Source: Lentisphaera profundi
GTDB taxonomy: Bacteria; Verrucomicrobiota; Lentisphaeria; Lentisphaerales; Lentisphaeraceae
Direction of reading: 5' to 3'
NCBI RefSeq assembly: GCF_028728065.1
Contig: NZ_CP117811.1
Coordinates: 744,001 to 808,000, forward strand
Length of the DNA: 64,000 bases
Position numbers and translations under genes: made by a program. This document shows, one piece after another, positions 33,858-43,391 of this stretch; position 1 is the first letter of the stretch; each line of letters begins with the position of its first letter. The notes beneath the pieces were generated by a model, which was not told the origin of the DNA, searched no databases, and worked only from the letters and a program-made list of their open reading frames with translations.

Positions 33858-35411
33858 ATGTTATTTTCAAAATTCTCTTTAGTTTTTTTAAGTTCTTTAG
33901 CTCTACTTGCAGACGCTCCAAATATTCTCGTTATTACTGTGGATGATTTAAAGCCGACACTAGGCTGTTATGGTGATGAATTCGCAATAACGCCAGCGAT
34001 AGATGCCATTGCTGCTCGGGGTACATTATTTAACGCGAATTATTGTCAGCAAGCAGTTTGTGCCCCCTCACGAATTTCGATGTTTACAGGTTTGCGTCCG
34101 GACACAACGGGCATTCTCGATTTACATACCAGTATGAGAGATATAAATCCCAATGTGATCACGATGCCACAATATTTTAAGGAGAAGGGCTACTTGAGCA
34201 TTGGCTATGGTAAAATTATGCATGGAGCCAAGAATGACGATACAGAATTATCGTGGTCGGAGCGAGATGAGGAACTCCCCTATAATAGGGAAATAGGGAA
34301 ACCGGTGCTTGATAAGTTTCAAAATCCTAAAGCACAGGAAATTTTAAAACGACTGAGTAAAAAATCTAAAAAGTTAAAGACTAATTTGTTGATGAAGGAA
34401 CTTAAGAAAGAAGGTGCCTACTTTGTTTCAGAAGCGTATGATCTGCCCGATGATGCCTATAAAGATGGTGCAGTTGCCAAGGCAGGAACTAAGCGTTTAA
34501 AAGAATTGTCAGAGACAAAAGAAAAGTTTTTCATGGTCCTGGGATTTAATAAACCTCACCTACCTTTCAATGCACCTAAAAAATATTGGGATATGTACGA
34601 TCCGAATAAGCTGCCATTAGCGGAATACCGTAAGCAAGATAAACAAAGACCTAAGTATGCCTACCATAGCTTTGGAGAACTCGCTGCATATAAAGATTAT
34701 AAAATAGGTGAAGCGGTAGATGACAAACGCAAGCGTCATTTGATTCATGCTTATTATGCCTGTGTAAGTTATGTTGATGCACAAATAGGCAAAGTGATGA
34801 GCGAGTTGAAGGCTTCAGGTTTAGATAAGAATACAGTCGTTGTTTTATGGGGAGATCATGGTTGGCATTTAGGGGATCATGGCTTGTGGTGCAAGCATTC
34901 GAACTTTGAACAAGCAACGAAAGCACCACTCATTATTTCTGCGCCGAATTATCCTCAGGGGAAAGTAAGTCAATCGTCAACAGAATTTATCGATATATTT
35001 CCGACTTTATGTAAGTTGAGTGGCTTGGAAGTTTCCGAACAATTGGAAGGGCTGGATCTTAGTCCCATTTTATTAGATCCCAAAGAGAAAGTAAAAGATA
35101 TTGCAGTGAGTCAATACCTACGTTGGGCGAGTCATGGTTACACCATGCGTTCGGGTCAATATCGTTTGACATTATGGATGCCAAAGGACTATTATAGTTT
35201 CAAGAAATTTGATGAGAATCAAATTCAGGAAATAGAGCTTTACGATTATAAAAAAGATCCTAATGAGAAAACGAATTTTGCGAATAACCCTGAATATAAA
35301 GAAATTTTAGAGAAATTAAAAAAGCAATTCGCTGAACATTTTGCGGAGCAATATGATGCAGAAAAAGCCAAGGCAATGCCTGGCTTAATCAAAAAATATA
35401 GTCGTAAATAA
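33858..35411 (+). CDS. Secreted sulfatase, iduronate-2-sulfatase-like
   Basis: 517 residues from the ATG at 33858 (MLFSKFSLVFLSSLALLADA, a signal peptide with likely cleavage near residue 18-20); an upstream TTG is unlikely. Metal ligands D29-D30 lie in ITVDDLKP. The CAPSR core has C68 as the formylglycine precursor. LGFNKPHLPF and LWGDHGWHLGDHG are characteristic of iduronate-2-sulfatase-like enzymes. It is divergent from the dehydratase gene of the fucose pathway, which hints at action on a sulfated, possibly fucose-containing polysaccharide. The exact glycan cannot be told from sequence. Confidence 0.92.
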   Translation: MLFSKFSLVFLSSLALLADAPNILVITVDDLKPTLGCYGDEFAITPAIDAIAARGTLFNANYCQQAVCAPSRISMFTGLRPDTTGILDLHTSMRDINPNVITMPQYFKEKGYLSIGYGKIMHGAKNDDTELSWSERDEELPYNREIGKPVLDKFQNPKAQEILKRLSKKSKKLKTNLLMKELKKEGAYFVSEAYDLPDDAYKDGAVAKAGTKRLKELSETKEKFFMVLGFNKPHLPFNAPKKYWDMYDPNKLPLAEYRKQDKQRPKYAYHSFGELAAYKDYKIGEAVDDKRKRHLIHAYYACVSYVDAQIGKVMSELKASGLDKNTVVVLWGDHGWHLGDHGLWCKHSNFEQATKAPLIISAPNYPQGKVSQSSTEFIDIFPTLCKLSGLEVSEQLEGLDLSPILLDPKEKVKDIAVSQYLRWASHGYTMRSGQYRLTLWMPKDYYSFKKFDENQIQEIELYDYKKDPNEKTNFANNPEYKEILEKLKKQFAEHFAEQYDAEKAKAMPGLIKKYSRK

Positions 35412-35415
35412 AAAC

Positions 35416-36957
35416 TTAGAGTTTAGCAAACTCTTTCGCAAAAATTGCCTCCGCACAGCGTATACCATCTACTGCTGCGGAAGTAATTCCACCGGCATAA
35501 CCAGCGCCTTCACCGCAAGGATATAAATTCATACAAGAAGGCGACTCTAAATTTTCTTTATCCCTAGGAACTCGAATAGGGGAAGACGTGCGACTTTCCA
35601 CTGCATGAAGTAGGGCATTGTTCGTAAGGAAACCAGGGATCTTTCTTTCGAAATTTTCGAGAGCTTTTACGTAAGCTTCGGTGAGTTCTTTAGGATAGAT
35701 ATCCTGTAGATTTGCAGAGATCACACCAGAGGGACAGGAACTTCTTCCTATATCTCCTCGAATACCTCTCATGAAATTTTCAGGAGTTTGAGCAGGTACT
35801 TGTATTGTGGCACCAACATCTTGACCCGTAGCAAAGGCCTTTTGTTCAATTTTACTTTGAAACTCTAAGGCTTTCAGAGGATCATTGCCTAACCACTTAT
35901 CTTTATCAATAGTGATAACTAAGCCAGAGTTAGCAAAGGGTGAACCGTGATTGTAATTAGACATGCCGTTAACAACCATGTGGCCTGCTTGAGCACTGGA
36001 AGCCAGGACATATCCACCAGGACACATGCAGAATGAATAAACTCCGAGGTCAGATTTTTTATCATGACAAGATATTTTGTAGTTAGCGGTAGGAATGTCC
36101 GGATGATTGTAGAGTTTTCCATATTGAGCTTTGGTGATGAATTCTTGTGGATGCTCTATACGAAAGCCCATAGCAAAAGATTTTGATTCGCATAAAATAT
36201 TAGCCGCAATTAAGCGATGATAAACATCATGAGCTGAATGGCCACTAGCCAAAATCCAATGATCTGATTCGAATTTTTCGCCTTTGTGTGAAGTTACTGC
36301 CGTCAGTTGATTTCCATGCATGTGGAATTCTTCTGCTCGAGTCTCGTATTCAATGCTACAGCCTTTTTCTTGGAGTAAATCGGATAAGCGAGAAATGACT
36401 TTGCGGATTTGGTTTGAACCTACATGAGGGTTCGCAAGGTATAATATTTCTTCAGGTGAACCAAAGTCAACAAAGCGCTGCATGACGTAGTCAATATGCT
36501 CAGATTTAATTCGCGTGATCAGTTTACCATCAGAAAAAGTTCCTGCGCCACCTTCGCCAAAACAGACGTTTGAATCGGGGTTGAGTTGCCCTTTTTTCCA
36601 ATGTCTAGAGATATCTCTCATACGTTCGAGAATAGGCTTTCCTCGTTCGAGGATCCGACAAGGCAGTCCACGCTCAACTAAGCGCAAAGCGGCAAATAAA
36701 CCCGCAGGGCCGGCACCAATTATGGTGGTCATAGGTTTTTTGTCTGAGGGGAATTTATCTAAAAGGATTTTTTCGAGCGGAGGGGGACTCACAGAAGCAA
36801 ATGTCTCTACGGTGTAGATATACATGATCTTACTTTTTTTACGAGCATCCAAAGACTTCTTTAGAATCCGAAAAGATTTAAATTGTGGGTCTAATTTCTT
36901 AAGGGCATTCTCTAAAGAAGCGCCAGGGGAAAGTGAGATGTTATTAAAGAGTGGCAT
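35416..36957 (-). CDS. FAD-dependent oxidoreductase of the COG2509 type
   Basis: 513 residues, cytoplasmic. After a 75-residue N-terminal domain comes the FAD motif TIIGAGPAGLFAALRLVERG (about 78-97), then the conserved CFGEGGAGTFSDGKL (about 130-144). FMCPGGYVLASSAQAG follows (about 310-325), and CGEGAGYAGGITSAAVDG (about 481-498) closes the FAD site. These are hallmarks of an uncharacterised but widespread FAD-dependent dehydrogenase family. Its start overlaps the end of the ClC gene by 14 bases, implying co-transcription. No specific reaction is known. Confidence 0.85.
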   Translation of the reverse strand: MPLFNNISLSPGASLENALKKLDPQFKSFRILKKSLDARKKSKIMYIYTVETFASVSPPPLEKILLDKFPSDKKPMTTIIGAGPAGLFAALRLVERGLPCRILERGKPILERMRDISRHWKKGQLNPDSNVCFGEGGAGTFSDGKLITRIKSEHIDYVMQRFVDFGSPEEILYLANPHVGSNQIRKVISRLSDLLQEKGCSIEYETRAEEFHMHGNQLTAVTSHKGEKFESDHWILASGHSAHDVYHRLIAANILCESKSFAMGFRIEHPQEFITKAQYGKLYNHPDIPTANYKISCHDKKSDLGVYSFCMCPGGYVLASSAQAGHMVVNGMSNYNHGSPFANSGLVITIDKDKWLGNDPLKALEFQSKIEQKAFATGQDVGATIQVPAQTPENFMRGIRGDIGRSSCPSGVISANLQDIYPKELTEAYVKALENFERKIPGFLTNNALLHAVESRTSSPIRVPRDKENLESPSCMNLYPCGEGAGYAGGITSAAVDGIRCAEAIFAKEFAKL

Positions 36958-38785
36958 GTATGGGGTCCTCTTCTTCAGAATTATGTAGATTTACACTTTT
37001 GTGATAGGCTTCAATCAAGTCTTGGTAACGTAAGACATTGATAACTTGATTCTCATCATTAACGACACAGAGTTCTAAGTGGCCATCATTTAAGAATTTG
37101 CCTAAGGCTTCGTATAGCGTCATATTGCTTTTTAGTACGACTGATTTTTCCATGATGTCGGCAACAATTAGCATTGAGTAGGTATCTTGATTAAACATAA
37201 CCGTACGGATTTTGTCAAGGTTTGCAATGCCGATAAGGGTTCCCTTATTAACAACGGGAAAAATATGTTGTTCCGTGCTTTGAACTATTTCGGAGAGTTC
37301 GCCTAGCATGGTGGTGGCTTCAACTGTTTTAGTTTTTTGGGATAAATCTAGGGCATCACCCACTTGGATTTCTTGAAGGATATTTACGGTCATGTCTCCC
37401 TTGTGGGCAGGAGATTCAAATTTGTTTAAAACTTGAGGTTTAAAAATGGATACTTTGCTGGTGAAAAGCATGCTGAAAGCTGAGGTTAGAAGTAGTGGAG
37501 CCAATAAGTTATAGGTCCCCGTTATTTCACAAACCATGATAATGGAGGCAATAGGGGCATTAGCCACGCCTGCAAAAAATGCAGCCATGCCAACCATGAC
37601 GAAAGCGGTGATGGAAGGGATCATGGGATTATCAGGAAATTGCATGTGAAGGAAAGTGCCTAAGCAACCGCCCGTCATAGCTCCAATAAATAAACTTGGA
37701 CCAAAAATTCCTGCAGAGCCGCCTGAACCAATGGTTAATGAGGTGGCGATGATTTTTATGATTACCGCTAGGGCAATAAAGCCAAGCGCCAACTTACCAT
37801 CCATAACATCTTGGATGGCACCCCAACCATCACCTAAGGCGTAGGGCATCATAAGTGCGAGGACTCCAGTGAGCATTCCACCAATAACAGGCTTCATCCA
37901 AGTAGGTATTGTTAGTTTGATAAAAAAATCTTTAGTCGCCTGATAAAATTTGACGTATATGGCTCCGATAACACTACAGATTAGGGCAAGTAAAATATAA
38001 GATGGGATATGGAAGAAGCCTTCAAAACTTTCGACTTCACCTAGATTGAAAATTGTATGGCTGCCAAAGGTGAGCATGAAAGTAGAGTAGGACGTTACGC
38101 TTGCAATGACGCAGGGCATGATTGATTCGGATTCAAAATCTTCGCGATATAATACTTCTACGGCAGTAATAGCGGCACCGAGGGGGGCTCGAAAAATAGC
38201 GCCCAAACCACCTGCACAACCAGCTAAGAATAGGCTTCTTCTTTCTTTAACGGATAAAGAAAGTTTATCAGCTACGTAGCAACCAAATCCTGCACCCATT
38301 TGTGCCACGGGACCTTCTTTGCCGCCACTACCGCCACTCGCTAAAGTCATAATGGAAGCTATGCCCTTTACGATAGCGGTTGAGATTTTCATTTTTGCTC
38401 TTTTGTTGTGGAATGTGTCAACTAGCGCTGAGGTGCCATCGTAAGAAGCCTCAGGTGCGTAGCGTCTAACGATGTATCCAGCTATACCACAGCCAATCCC
38501 AGGGACGAGAATGATAAGTAGAGTTTGTGGAAGTGATGAGAAGATTTGATCGTAGAGAGAGGTCTTTATATGGTGTAAGTTCTCCTCACTTATGATATGA
38601 TCTCCTGGAGGAGAAGTAAGTTCCAAGCCAAGGACACCGTCGAAAATTATAGCTTTTGCCCACTCTAAGGAAAGAAAGAATAGACTCGCTAATAAGCCAG
38701 TGATAATACCCACTAAAATGGAAAGCATAACCAGTTTGAAGGCTTTGTTTTTCTGTAGTTTAAATTTGAGTTTGTTGATATTCAT
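36944..38785 (-). CDS. clcA: ClC-type chloride channel/transporter with CBS domains
   Basis: Integral inner-membrane protein, 613 residues. The chloride selectivity segments GSGGKEGPVAQMGAG (about 153-167) and GSGGSAGIFGPS (about 354-365) are present. The first includes the gating Glu that marks proton-coupled exchangers. About ten hydrophobic helices end near residue 440, followed by two CBS domains (about 470-600) that typically sense nucleotides. Function is anion/proton exchange, perhaps in pH or osmotic homeostasis. It is followed, with overlap, by the FAD oxidoreductase gene. Confidence 0.92.
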   Translation of the reverse strand: MNINKLKFKLQKNKAFKLVMLSILVGIITGLLASLFFLSLEWAKAIIFDGVLGLELTSPPGDHIISEENLHHIKTSLYDQIFSSLPQTLLIILVPGIGCGIAGYIVRRYAPEASYDGTSALVDTFHNKRAKMKISTAIVKGIASIMTLASGGSGGKEGPVAQMGAGFGCYVADKLSLSVKERRSLFLAGCAGGLGAIFRAPLGAAITAVEVLYREDFESESIMPCVIASVTSYSTFMLTFGSHTIFNLGEVESFEGFFHIPSYILLALICSVIGAIYVKFYQATKDFFIKLTIPTWMKPVIGGMLTGVLALMMPYALGDGWGAIQDVMDGKLALGFIALAVIIKIIATSLTIGSGGSAGIFGPSLFIGAMTGGCLGTFLHMQFPDNPMIPSITAFVMVGMAAFFAGVANAPIASIIMVCEITGTYNLLAPLLLTSAFSMLFTSKVSIFKPQVLNKFESPAHKGDMTVNILQEIQVGDALDLSQKTKTVEATTMLGELSEIVQSTEQHIFPVVNKGTLIGIANLDKIRTVMFNQDTYSMLIVADIMEKSVVLKSNMTLYEALGKFLNDGHLELCVVNDENQVINVLRYQDLIEAYHKSVNLHNSEEEDPIHATL

Positions 38786-38908
38786 ATCTCAGTCTTGGCT
38801 AGCGTAAAAGTGCTGCAAGATAGAGCCGACTTATATCCTGTCCACAAACAAATGATATTTTCCTAAGGATTCATTAATAATGTTAAAGGCGTTTAACTAG
38901 GAAGTGTT

Positions 38909-40393
38909 TTATGCATGAGGACTTAAAAAGTGATAAGCTTTTGAAATCAACTCAGGAAATTTATTCATAGGGAAGGATCTTTTGGCCCCTGTGTAAAGCT
39001 CTGCACTTAAGCCATGTATGAAACAGGCTAATTTAGCTTGCTCGTAATAATCAATGTCTGGCCTCGCCCAGATGGAAACTAAAATACCAGCCAAGGCATC
39101 ACCGCTACCAGCGCTAGAAAGAGCCTTGTTGCCACTGGTATTGATGGAGTAATTACCGTCCTTATTGAAGACTTTACTCTGAGGTCCTTTGAGGATTATA
39201 TAGATGCCAAAATCTTTGGCGATTTTCTGTGCTGCTTTAAGTAAATCTTTAGTGGGATAATTCAGGGCTTTGCTAAGACGAAGTAGTTCTCCTTCATGTG
39301 GGGTGATAATAGTCGGAAATTCTCTAGGGAATGAAGTACGATTTTTGGCGATAAGATCAATCGCCGCAGCATCGATGACTAATGCTTTGTTTGACTGAAT
39401 CAGTTGTTTAAATATAATTTCATTTTCGTCTGTGATCTCTAAGCCGGGACCGATTAAAACGGATTGGGATTTCACAAAAAAATGGGAATCTAAGAGCTTA
39501 ACATCATGTTGTAAGCATATTACGCCAGGGTTTTGCGGAAATCGCGAATTGGGATGAGAAAGAATCGTCATGCCAGCACCGCTTACAGCAGCGGCGTCGG
39601 CAGCAATTATCGCAGCGCCGGAATAATTTGCGGATCCCGCGATGATAAGACATTGTCCTCTGAGGTACTTGTGAGCGTTATAGTCTATCTCTATGAGAGC
39701 TTTTTTTGCGTCCTCCGCAAAAAAAGCTTGGCCGACTTCTTCAGCTTGATCAATATATTCATGGGGGAAAGAGATGTTGAGGTTACGTAGGGCGCCGATA
39801 TGTACAGGGCCAGAATTTTCGAAATAGGCAGTCTTAGCTAAACCAATACTCAACGTTAAATGGGCTTTGACACAAATACCTAGAGCTTCGCCTTCTGAGT
39901 TTAAACCAGAGGGAGAGTCAATTGAAATGACAGGAACTGTTGAACTGTTGATGTCGTTAACTAGTTCTGCAATACGAGCTGATAGGGGGCGATTTAAGCC
40001 CGTGCCAAATAAACAATCAATAATGATATCTCCCTCATGTAAATCTTTTATGAGTGAAGACTGATAATCGAAATTGCAAATATCTATTTGAGATTGACTC
40101 ATGATGAGCGCGTCTCGGCTTAGTTTTTCTTGAGTATGGGTACAGAGAATTTTTACGCTATAAGAATTTCTTAAATGTCGTGCAATAACAAAGCCATCAC
40201 CGCCGTTATTTCCTGGGCCACATAAGATGATGATTCGTTTAAGGTGATGCTGTGCTAAAGAGGCACAATAAAGATCGATTTCATTAGCACATTTTTCACC
40301 CGCTCTTTCCATGAGTATCAAAGAGCTAGCTTTACCATTTTTTATAGTTTGTTGATCAATAGTCCTCATGGTGTGTGAACTTACAATCTTCAT
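38909..40393 (-). CDS. nnr: Bifunctional NAD(P)H-hydrate repair enzyme
   Basis: Repairs hydrated NAD(P)H. The N-terminal epimerase domain (about 1-215) has ILCGPGNNGGDGFV (about 56-69) and the GTGLNRP loop (about 130-136). The C-terminal ADP-dependent dehydratase (about 225-494) has IIAGSANYSGAA (about 251-262), ITPHEGEL (about 363-370), KGPQS (about 401-405) and the catalytic NKALSSAGSGDALAG (about 420-434). Length (494) is that of the fused form. It is single, divergent from mqnD. Confidence 0.95.
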   Translation of the reverse strand: MKIVSSHTMRTIDQQTIKNGKASSLILMERAGEKCANEIDLYCASLAQHHLKRIIILCGPGNNGGDGFVIARHLRNSYSVKILCTHTQEKLSRDALIMSQSQIDICNFDYQSSLIKDLHEGDIIIDCLFGTGLNRPLSARIAELVNDINSSTVPVISIDSPSGLNSEGEALGICVKAHLTLSIGLAKTAYFENSGPVHIGALRNLNISFPHEYIDQAEEVGQAFFAEDAKKALIEIDYNAHKYLRGQCLIIAGSANYSGAAIIAADAAAVSGAGMTILSHPNSRFPQNPGVICLQHDVKLLDSHFFVKSQSVLIGPGLEITDENEIIFKQLIQSNKALVIDAAAIDLIAKNRTSFPREFPTIITPHEGELLRLSKALNYPTKDLLKAAQKIAKDFGIYIILKGPQSKVFNKDGNYSINTSGNKALSSAGSGDALAGILVSIWARPDIDYYEQAKLACFIHGLSAELYTGAKRSFPMNKFPELISKAYHFLSPHA

Positions 40394-40516
40394 TGGTAGG
40401 TGTCCTTTTTTATTTAATTTATAGACTTAAAATCTTAGATCAAGTTATTGCAAGTTTTGGAAAGGATTTTCTCTAGCGTGTGCTAAATTAATTAAAATTA
40501 GCAAAAGTGATCACAA

Positions 40517-41359
40517 ATGAAACCAAAAATCAGTTTAGGTATGTCGCCTTGTCCAAATGATACGTTCATGTTTTATCATTTACTTCATCATTCAGATTTC
40601 AGTAAAAAGTACGATATAGATTTACAAATCATGGATATACAGGATTTGAATGAGCTCTTGAAGTCTAAGGAAGTGGATTTTTGTAAATCTTCTTTTGGGC
40701 TTATCCCTAAGGTATTAGAGGATTATGTAGTGTTACGATCCGGCTCAGCTTTAGGTCATGCCTGTGGGCCACTATTGGTATCAAAGAATAAAGCAATGAC
40801 TAAGCAAGACTTATTAGGATCAAAGATCTTGATTCCAGGTTTAGATACGAGTGCTTTTAGTTTGTTGAGAGCTTATTTGGGTAGTGATTTTAATGCAGAG
40901 GAATGTTTGTTTTCAGAAATCATGCCTGCTTTAGGGCGAGGCGAAGCCGACGCCGGCCTCATTATTCATGAAAGTCGTTTTACCTATGAAGACTTTGCTT
41001 TGTCCTGCCTAGTCGATCTGGGCGAGTGGTGGGAGCAAAAGTATTCATTACCCATTCCTTTAGGAGCAATAAGTGCAAAGCGATATGTAGGCAATGAGGT
41101 GATTGAAGAATTTTCTAATGCACTGAAAGCGTCGGTTGAGTGGGCTTTTTCTCAAGACTGGAAAGAAAATAAAGAATTTTCAAATTTTATATGTGGACAT
41201 GCAAAAGAGATTTCTGAAGAAGTCTTGGACTCTCATATAGCCCTGTATGTCAACCAAGAATCTATCGAATTAAGTGAACAAGCAATTGGAGCGATTGAAA
41301 AAATGTTTAGTCAGTTAAAAAATAGAGAGATAAGTCGCAGCGAGTTTCTGTTTTCATGA
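40517..41359 (+). CDS. mqnD: 1,4-dihydroxy-6-naphthoate synthase (futalosine pathway)
   Basis: Acts in the futalosine route to menaquinone, turning cyclic dehypoxanthinylfutalosine into 1,4-dihydroxy-6-naphthoate. The periplasmic-binding-protein-like fold of 280 residues starts GMSPCPNDTFMFY (about 8-20), the family signature. It also carries CKSSFGLIPKVLEDY and a GEADAGLIIHESRF segment with the catalytic His. It overlaps the next gene by four bases (ATGA). Its presence indicates anaerobic or microaerobic menaquinone use by the non-canonical route; mqnA, mqnC and mqnE are not in the window. Confidence 0.9.
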   Translation: MKPKISLGMSPCPNDTFMFYHLLHHSDFSKKYDIDLQIMDIQDLNELLKSKEVDFCKSSFGLIPKVLEDYVVLRSGSALGHACGPLLVSKNKAMTKQDLLGSKILIPGLDTSAFSLLRAYLGSDFNAEECLFSEIMPALGRGEADAGLIIHESRFTYEDFALSCLVDLGEWWEQKYSLPIPLGAISAKRYVGNEVIEEFSNALKASVEWAFSQDWKENKEFSNFICGHAKEISEEVLDSHIALYVNQESIELSEQAIGAIEKMFSQLKNREISRSEFLFS

Positions 41360-42018
41360 TTGCTTTATTGATAGCAACAGAGTTTGAACTAAAAAATCAG
41401 AACTATGTATGGGAAGACTTTGAAGGTTTAGCCATTACTTACATTAATGATGGGCTTTGTGCAATAATTGTAGGTGCCGGCGTAGCTAAGGTATCTTTAA
41501 GTTTGATCCCATTGACTGAATTTAAAGAAAAGAACTCTGAAGTCATCTTCATTAATTTAGGTATAGCAGGAAATTTGGCTGACCGTAATCTTGCCCAGGC
41601 GTATATGCCAGGGAAATTCATTTTCAATACTTATGCGAGTAATGAATCACCTACCGCGGGTTTTATAGAGGCTTGTTATCCTGGTATCAACTTATATCAA
41701 GGGCCGACTTTAGCGACGAGCGCAATGCCAATCTGGGAGGCTCGTAATAAAGATTTTTTATCAAAAAAAGGTGCTGAGCTAGTTGATATGGAGGCATATA
41801 TTTTAGCCTCTTGGGCAAAACAATATGGACTCACTGTTTATTTCATTAAAGTCATTTCTGATTTAGCCTGTGAGGAAAGTAAACAAAACTTTGAAATAGG
41901 TGCATTAAGAGCGATAGAGATTATTTCACATGGGATCTTTGAGCTAGATGCTTTGATCTCAGCCTCAATAGAAGTAAATTCATGCTCTATAAAAAAATGT
42001 TTTGGAATTAAATCATGA
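41356..42018 (+). CDS. mqnB: Futalosine hydrolase / nucleosidase
   Basis: Nucleoside phosphorylase superfamily, 220 residues. FINLGIAGNL (about 66-75), the VDMEAYILA active site (about 142-150) and FIKVISDLACEES (about 161-173) with the catalytic Asp are present. Located between mqnD and trkA with four-base overlaps at both ends, it is best read as the enzyme removing hypoxanthine from futalosine. A general MTA/SAH nucleosidase is the alternative. The C-terminal 15 residues are unusual and Cys/Ser-rich. Confidence 0.85.
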   Translation: MIALLIATEFELKNQNYVWEDFEGLAITYINDGLCAIIVGAGVAKVSLSLIPLTEFKEKNSEVIFINLGIAGNLADRNLAQAYMPGKFIFNTYASNESPTAGFIEACYPGINLYQGPTLATSAMPIWEARNKDFLSKKGAELVDMEAYILASWAKQYGLTVYFIKVISDLACEESKQNFEIGALRAIEIISHGIFELDALISASIEVNSCSIKKCFGIKS

Positions 42019-43391
42019 AAGTAGTCATTGTCGGTGCAGGTGAAGTTGGAACGGGTTTGGCCGAAACACTTTGTTTAGAGAAAAATGCCGTTGTAGTTAT
42101 TGATTTAGATAATGATCTTTTGCGTAATCTATCGAATAAATTTGATTTGATGATTATTAATGGCAATGGAGCTTCGGGTAAAGTTTTAAGCGAAGCGGAG
42201 ATTAAAGACGCTAATTTAATGGTGGCAGTGACTGAATCTAATGAAGTGAATGTTTTATCTTGCCATACAGCAAAAACGCTTAATCCTTCGCTTAGGACAA
42301 TTTGTCGTGTCAATGACACGGATTACTTCAATGAAGATGAGTCTTTTGATCTTAAGAATTTTGGTATTGATCACTTAGTTGTCCCGCAAAAAGAATGTGC
42401 CCAAACAATTTTAGATGTTTTAGCAGGACCGAATTTAAAAGAAATTACTAAGTTATCAGTTGAGGGCGCGGTGATTTGTGGCTTTCATTTATCACCAGGT
42501 TCCGCAATGGTGGGAACTCAGCTATTGTCATTTCCTCGACCCGATTTATTGGATAAAATCCGAGTCTGTGCCATTTGGCGGCGCGGTAAACTTATTATCC
42601 CTAGGGGTAAAGAGCGTTTTAATAATTATGACGATGTTTATGTAGCGGGAGAACGATCAGAAGTTTTAGCCTTAGCGGAATGGTCATGCTTGGATGAAAA
42701 AAAGGTCAATAATATCGTCATTGGTGGCGCGACAGAATTGGGTACTTATTTAGTTGATGAACTCAGTAAAGAGGGCAAAAACGTTACCTTAGTCGAAAGC
42801 GATGAGCGCTTAGCCGAAAGAGCCCTTAAAAAACTCGAGAGTTCCGTGAATATTCTCCATGGTAATATTACTGATAGTGACATCCAAAAAGAAGCGGGAG
42901 TTGATGCCGCAGATTTATATTTATCTGCAATGAACAGTGATGAAAATAATATATTAAGTTGTCTTTTAGCGAAGAGAAAAGGTGCTGAAAAAGTAATCAC
43001 AATTATAAATAAGCCTGATTACCGCGAAATTATTTCCAGTATGGAGAATATTGATGGTTGTTTTAGCCCTCGTACAGCAGCTTTGAATTCAATTATCAAC
43101 CTTATCCAAGGCGAGAATCGTAGGATTGGTGCCATTCTTCATAGGATATCCGCAGAAGTTTTTGAAATGACAGTCGTACCTAAAAGTCGTGTTGTGGGTA
43201 AAACAATTAGTGAATCAGCTTGTCCTCGAGGTGCGGTATTCGCAATGATCTTCAGAGGAAATGTCATTATTCCCGCAACAGGTGACCAGATTTTTCAAGT
43301 GGGTGATCTCGTGGTGATGATGGGGGAGCAGTACGCGTTAAAGAAAGCCCAAGCCCTATTTGCACCAAAGAGCATTATGGGCTTGTTATAA
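42015..43391 (+). CDS. trkA: Trk potassium uptake regulatory NAD-binding protein
   Basis: Cytoplasmic gating subunit of the Trk/Ktr potassium transporter. The 458 residues form two RCK halves, each with an NAD fold and a C-terminal ligand domain: VIVGAGEVGTGLAETL (about 3-18) and IVIGGATELGTYLVDEL (about 234-250). The second glycine motif is less canonical (GGATELG). It overlaps mqnB by four bases. The membrane partner TrkH is not in the window. Its 3' end overlaps the convergent gene by six bases. Confidence 0.93.
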   Translation: MKVVIVGAGEVGTGLAETLCLEKNAVVVIDLDNDLLRNLSNKFDLMIINGNGASGKVLSEAEIKDANLMVAVTESNEVNVLSCHTAKTLNPSLRTICRVNDTDYFNEDESFDLKNFGIDHLVVPQKECAQTILDVLAGPNLKEITKLSVEGAVICGFHLSPGSAMVGTQLLSFPRPDLLDKIRVCAIWRRGKLIIPRGKERFNNYDDVYVAGERSEVLALAEWSCLDEKKVNNIVIGGATELGTYLVDELSKEGKNVTLVESDERLAERALKKLESSVNILHGNITDSDIQKEAGVDAADLYLSAMNSDENNILSCLLAKRKGAEKVITIINKPDYREIISSMENIDGCFSPRTAALNSIINLIQGENRRIGAILHRISAEVFEMTVVPKSRVVGKTISESACPRGAVFAMIFRGNVIIPATGDQIFQVGDLVVMMGEQYALKKAQALFAPKSIMGLL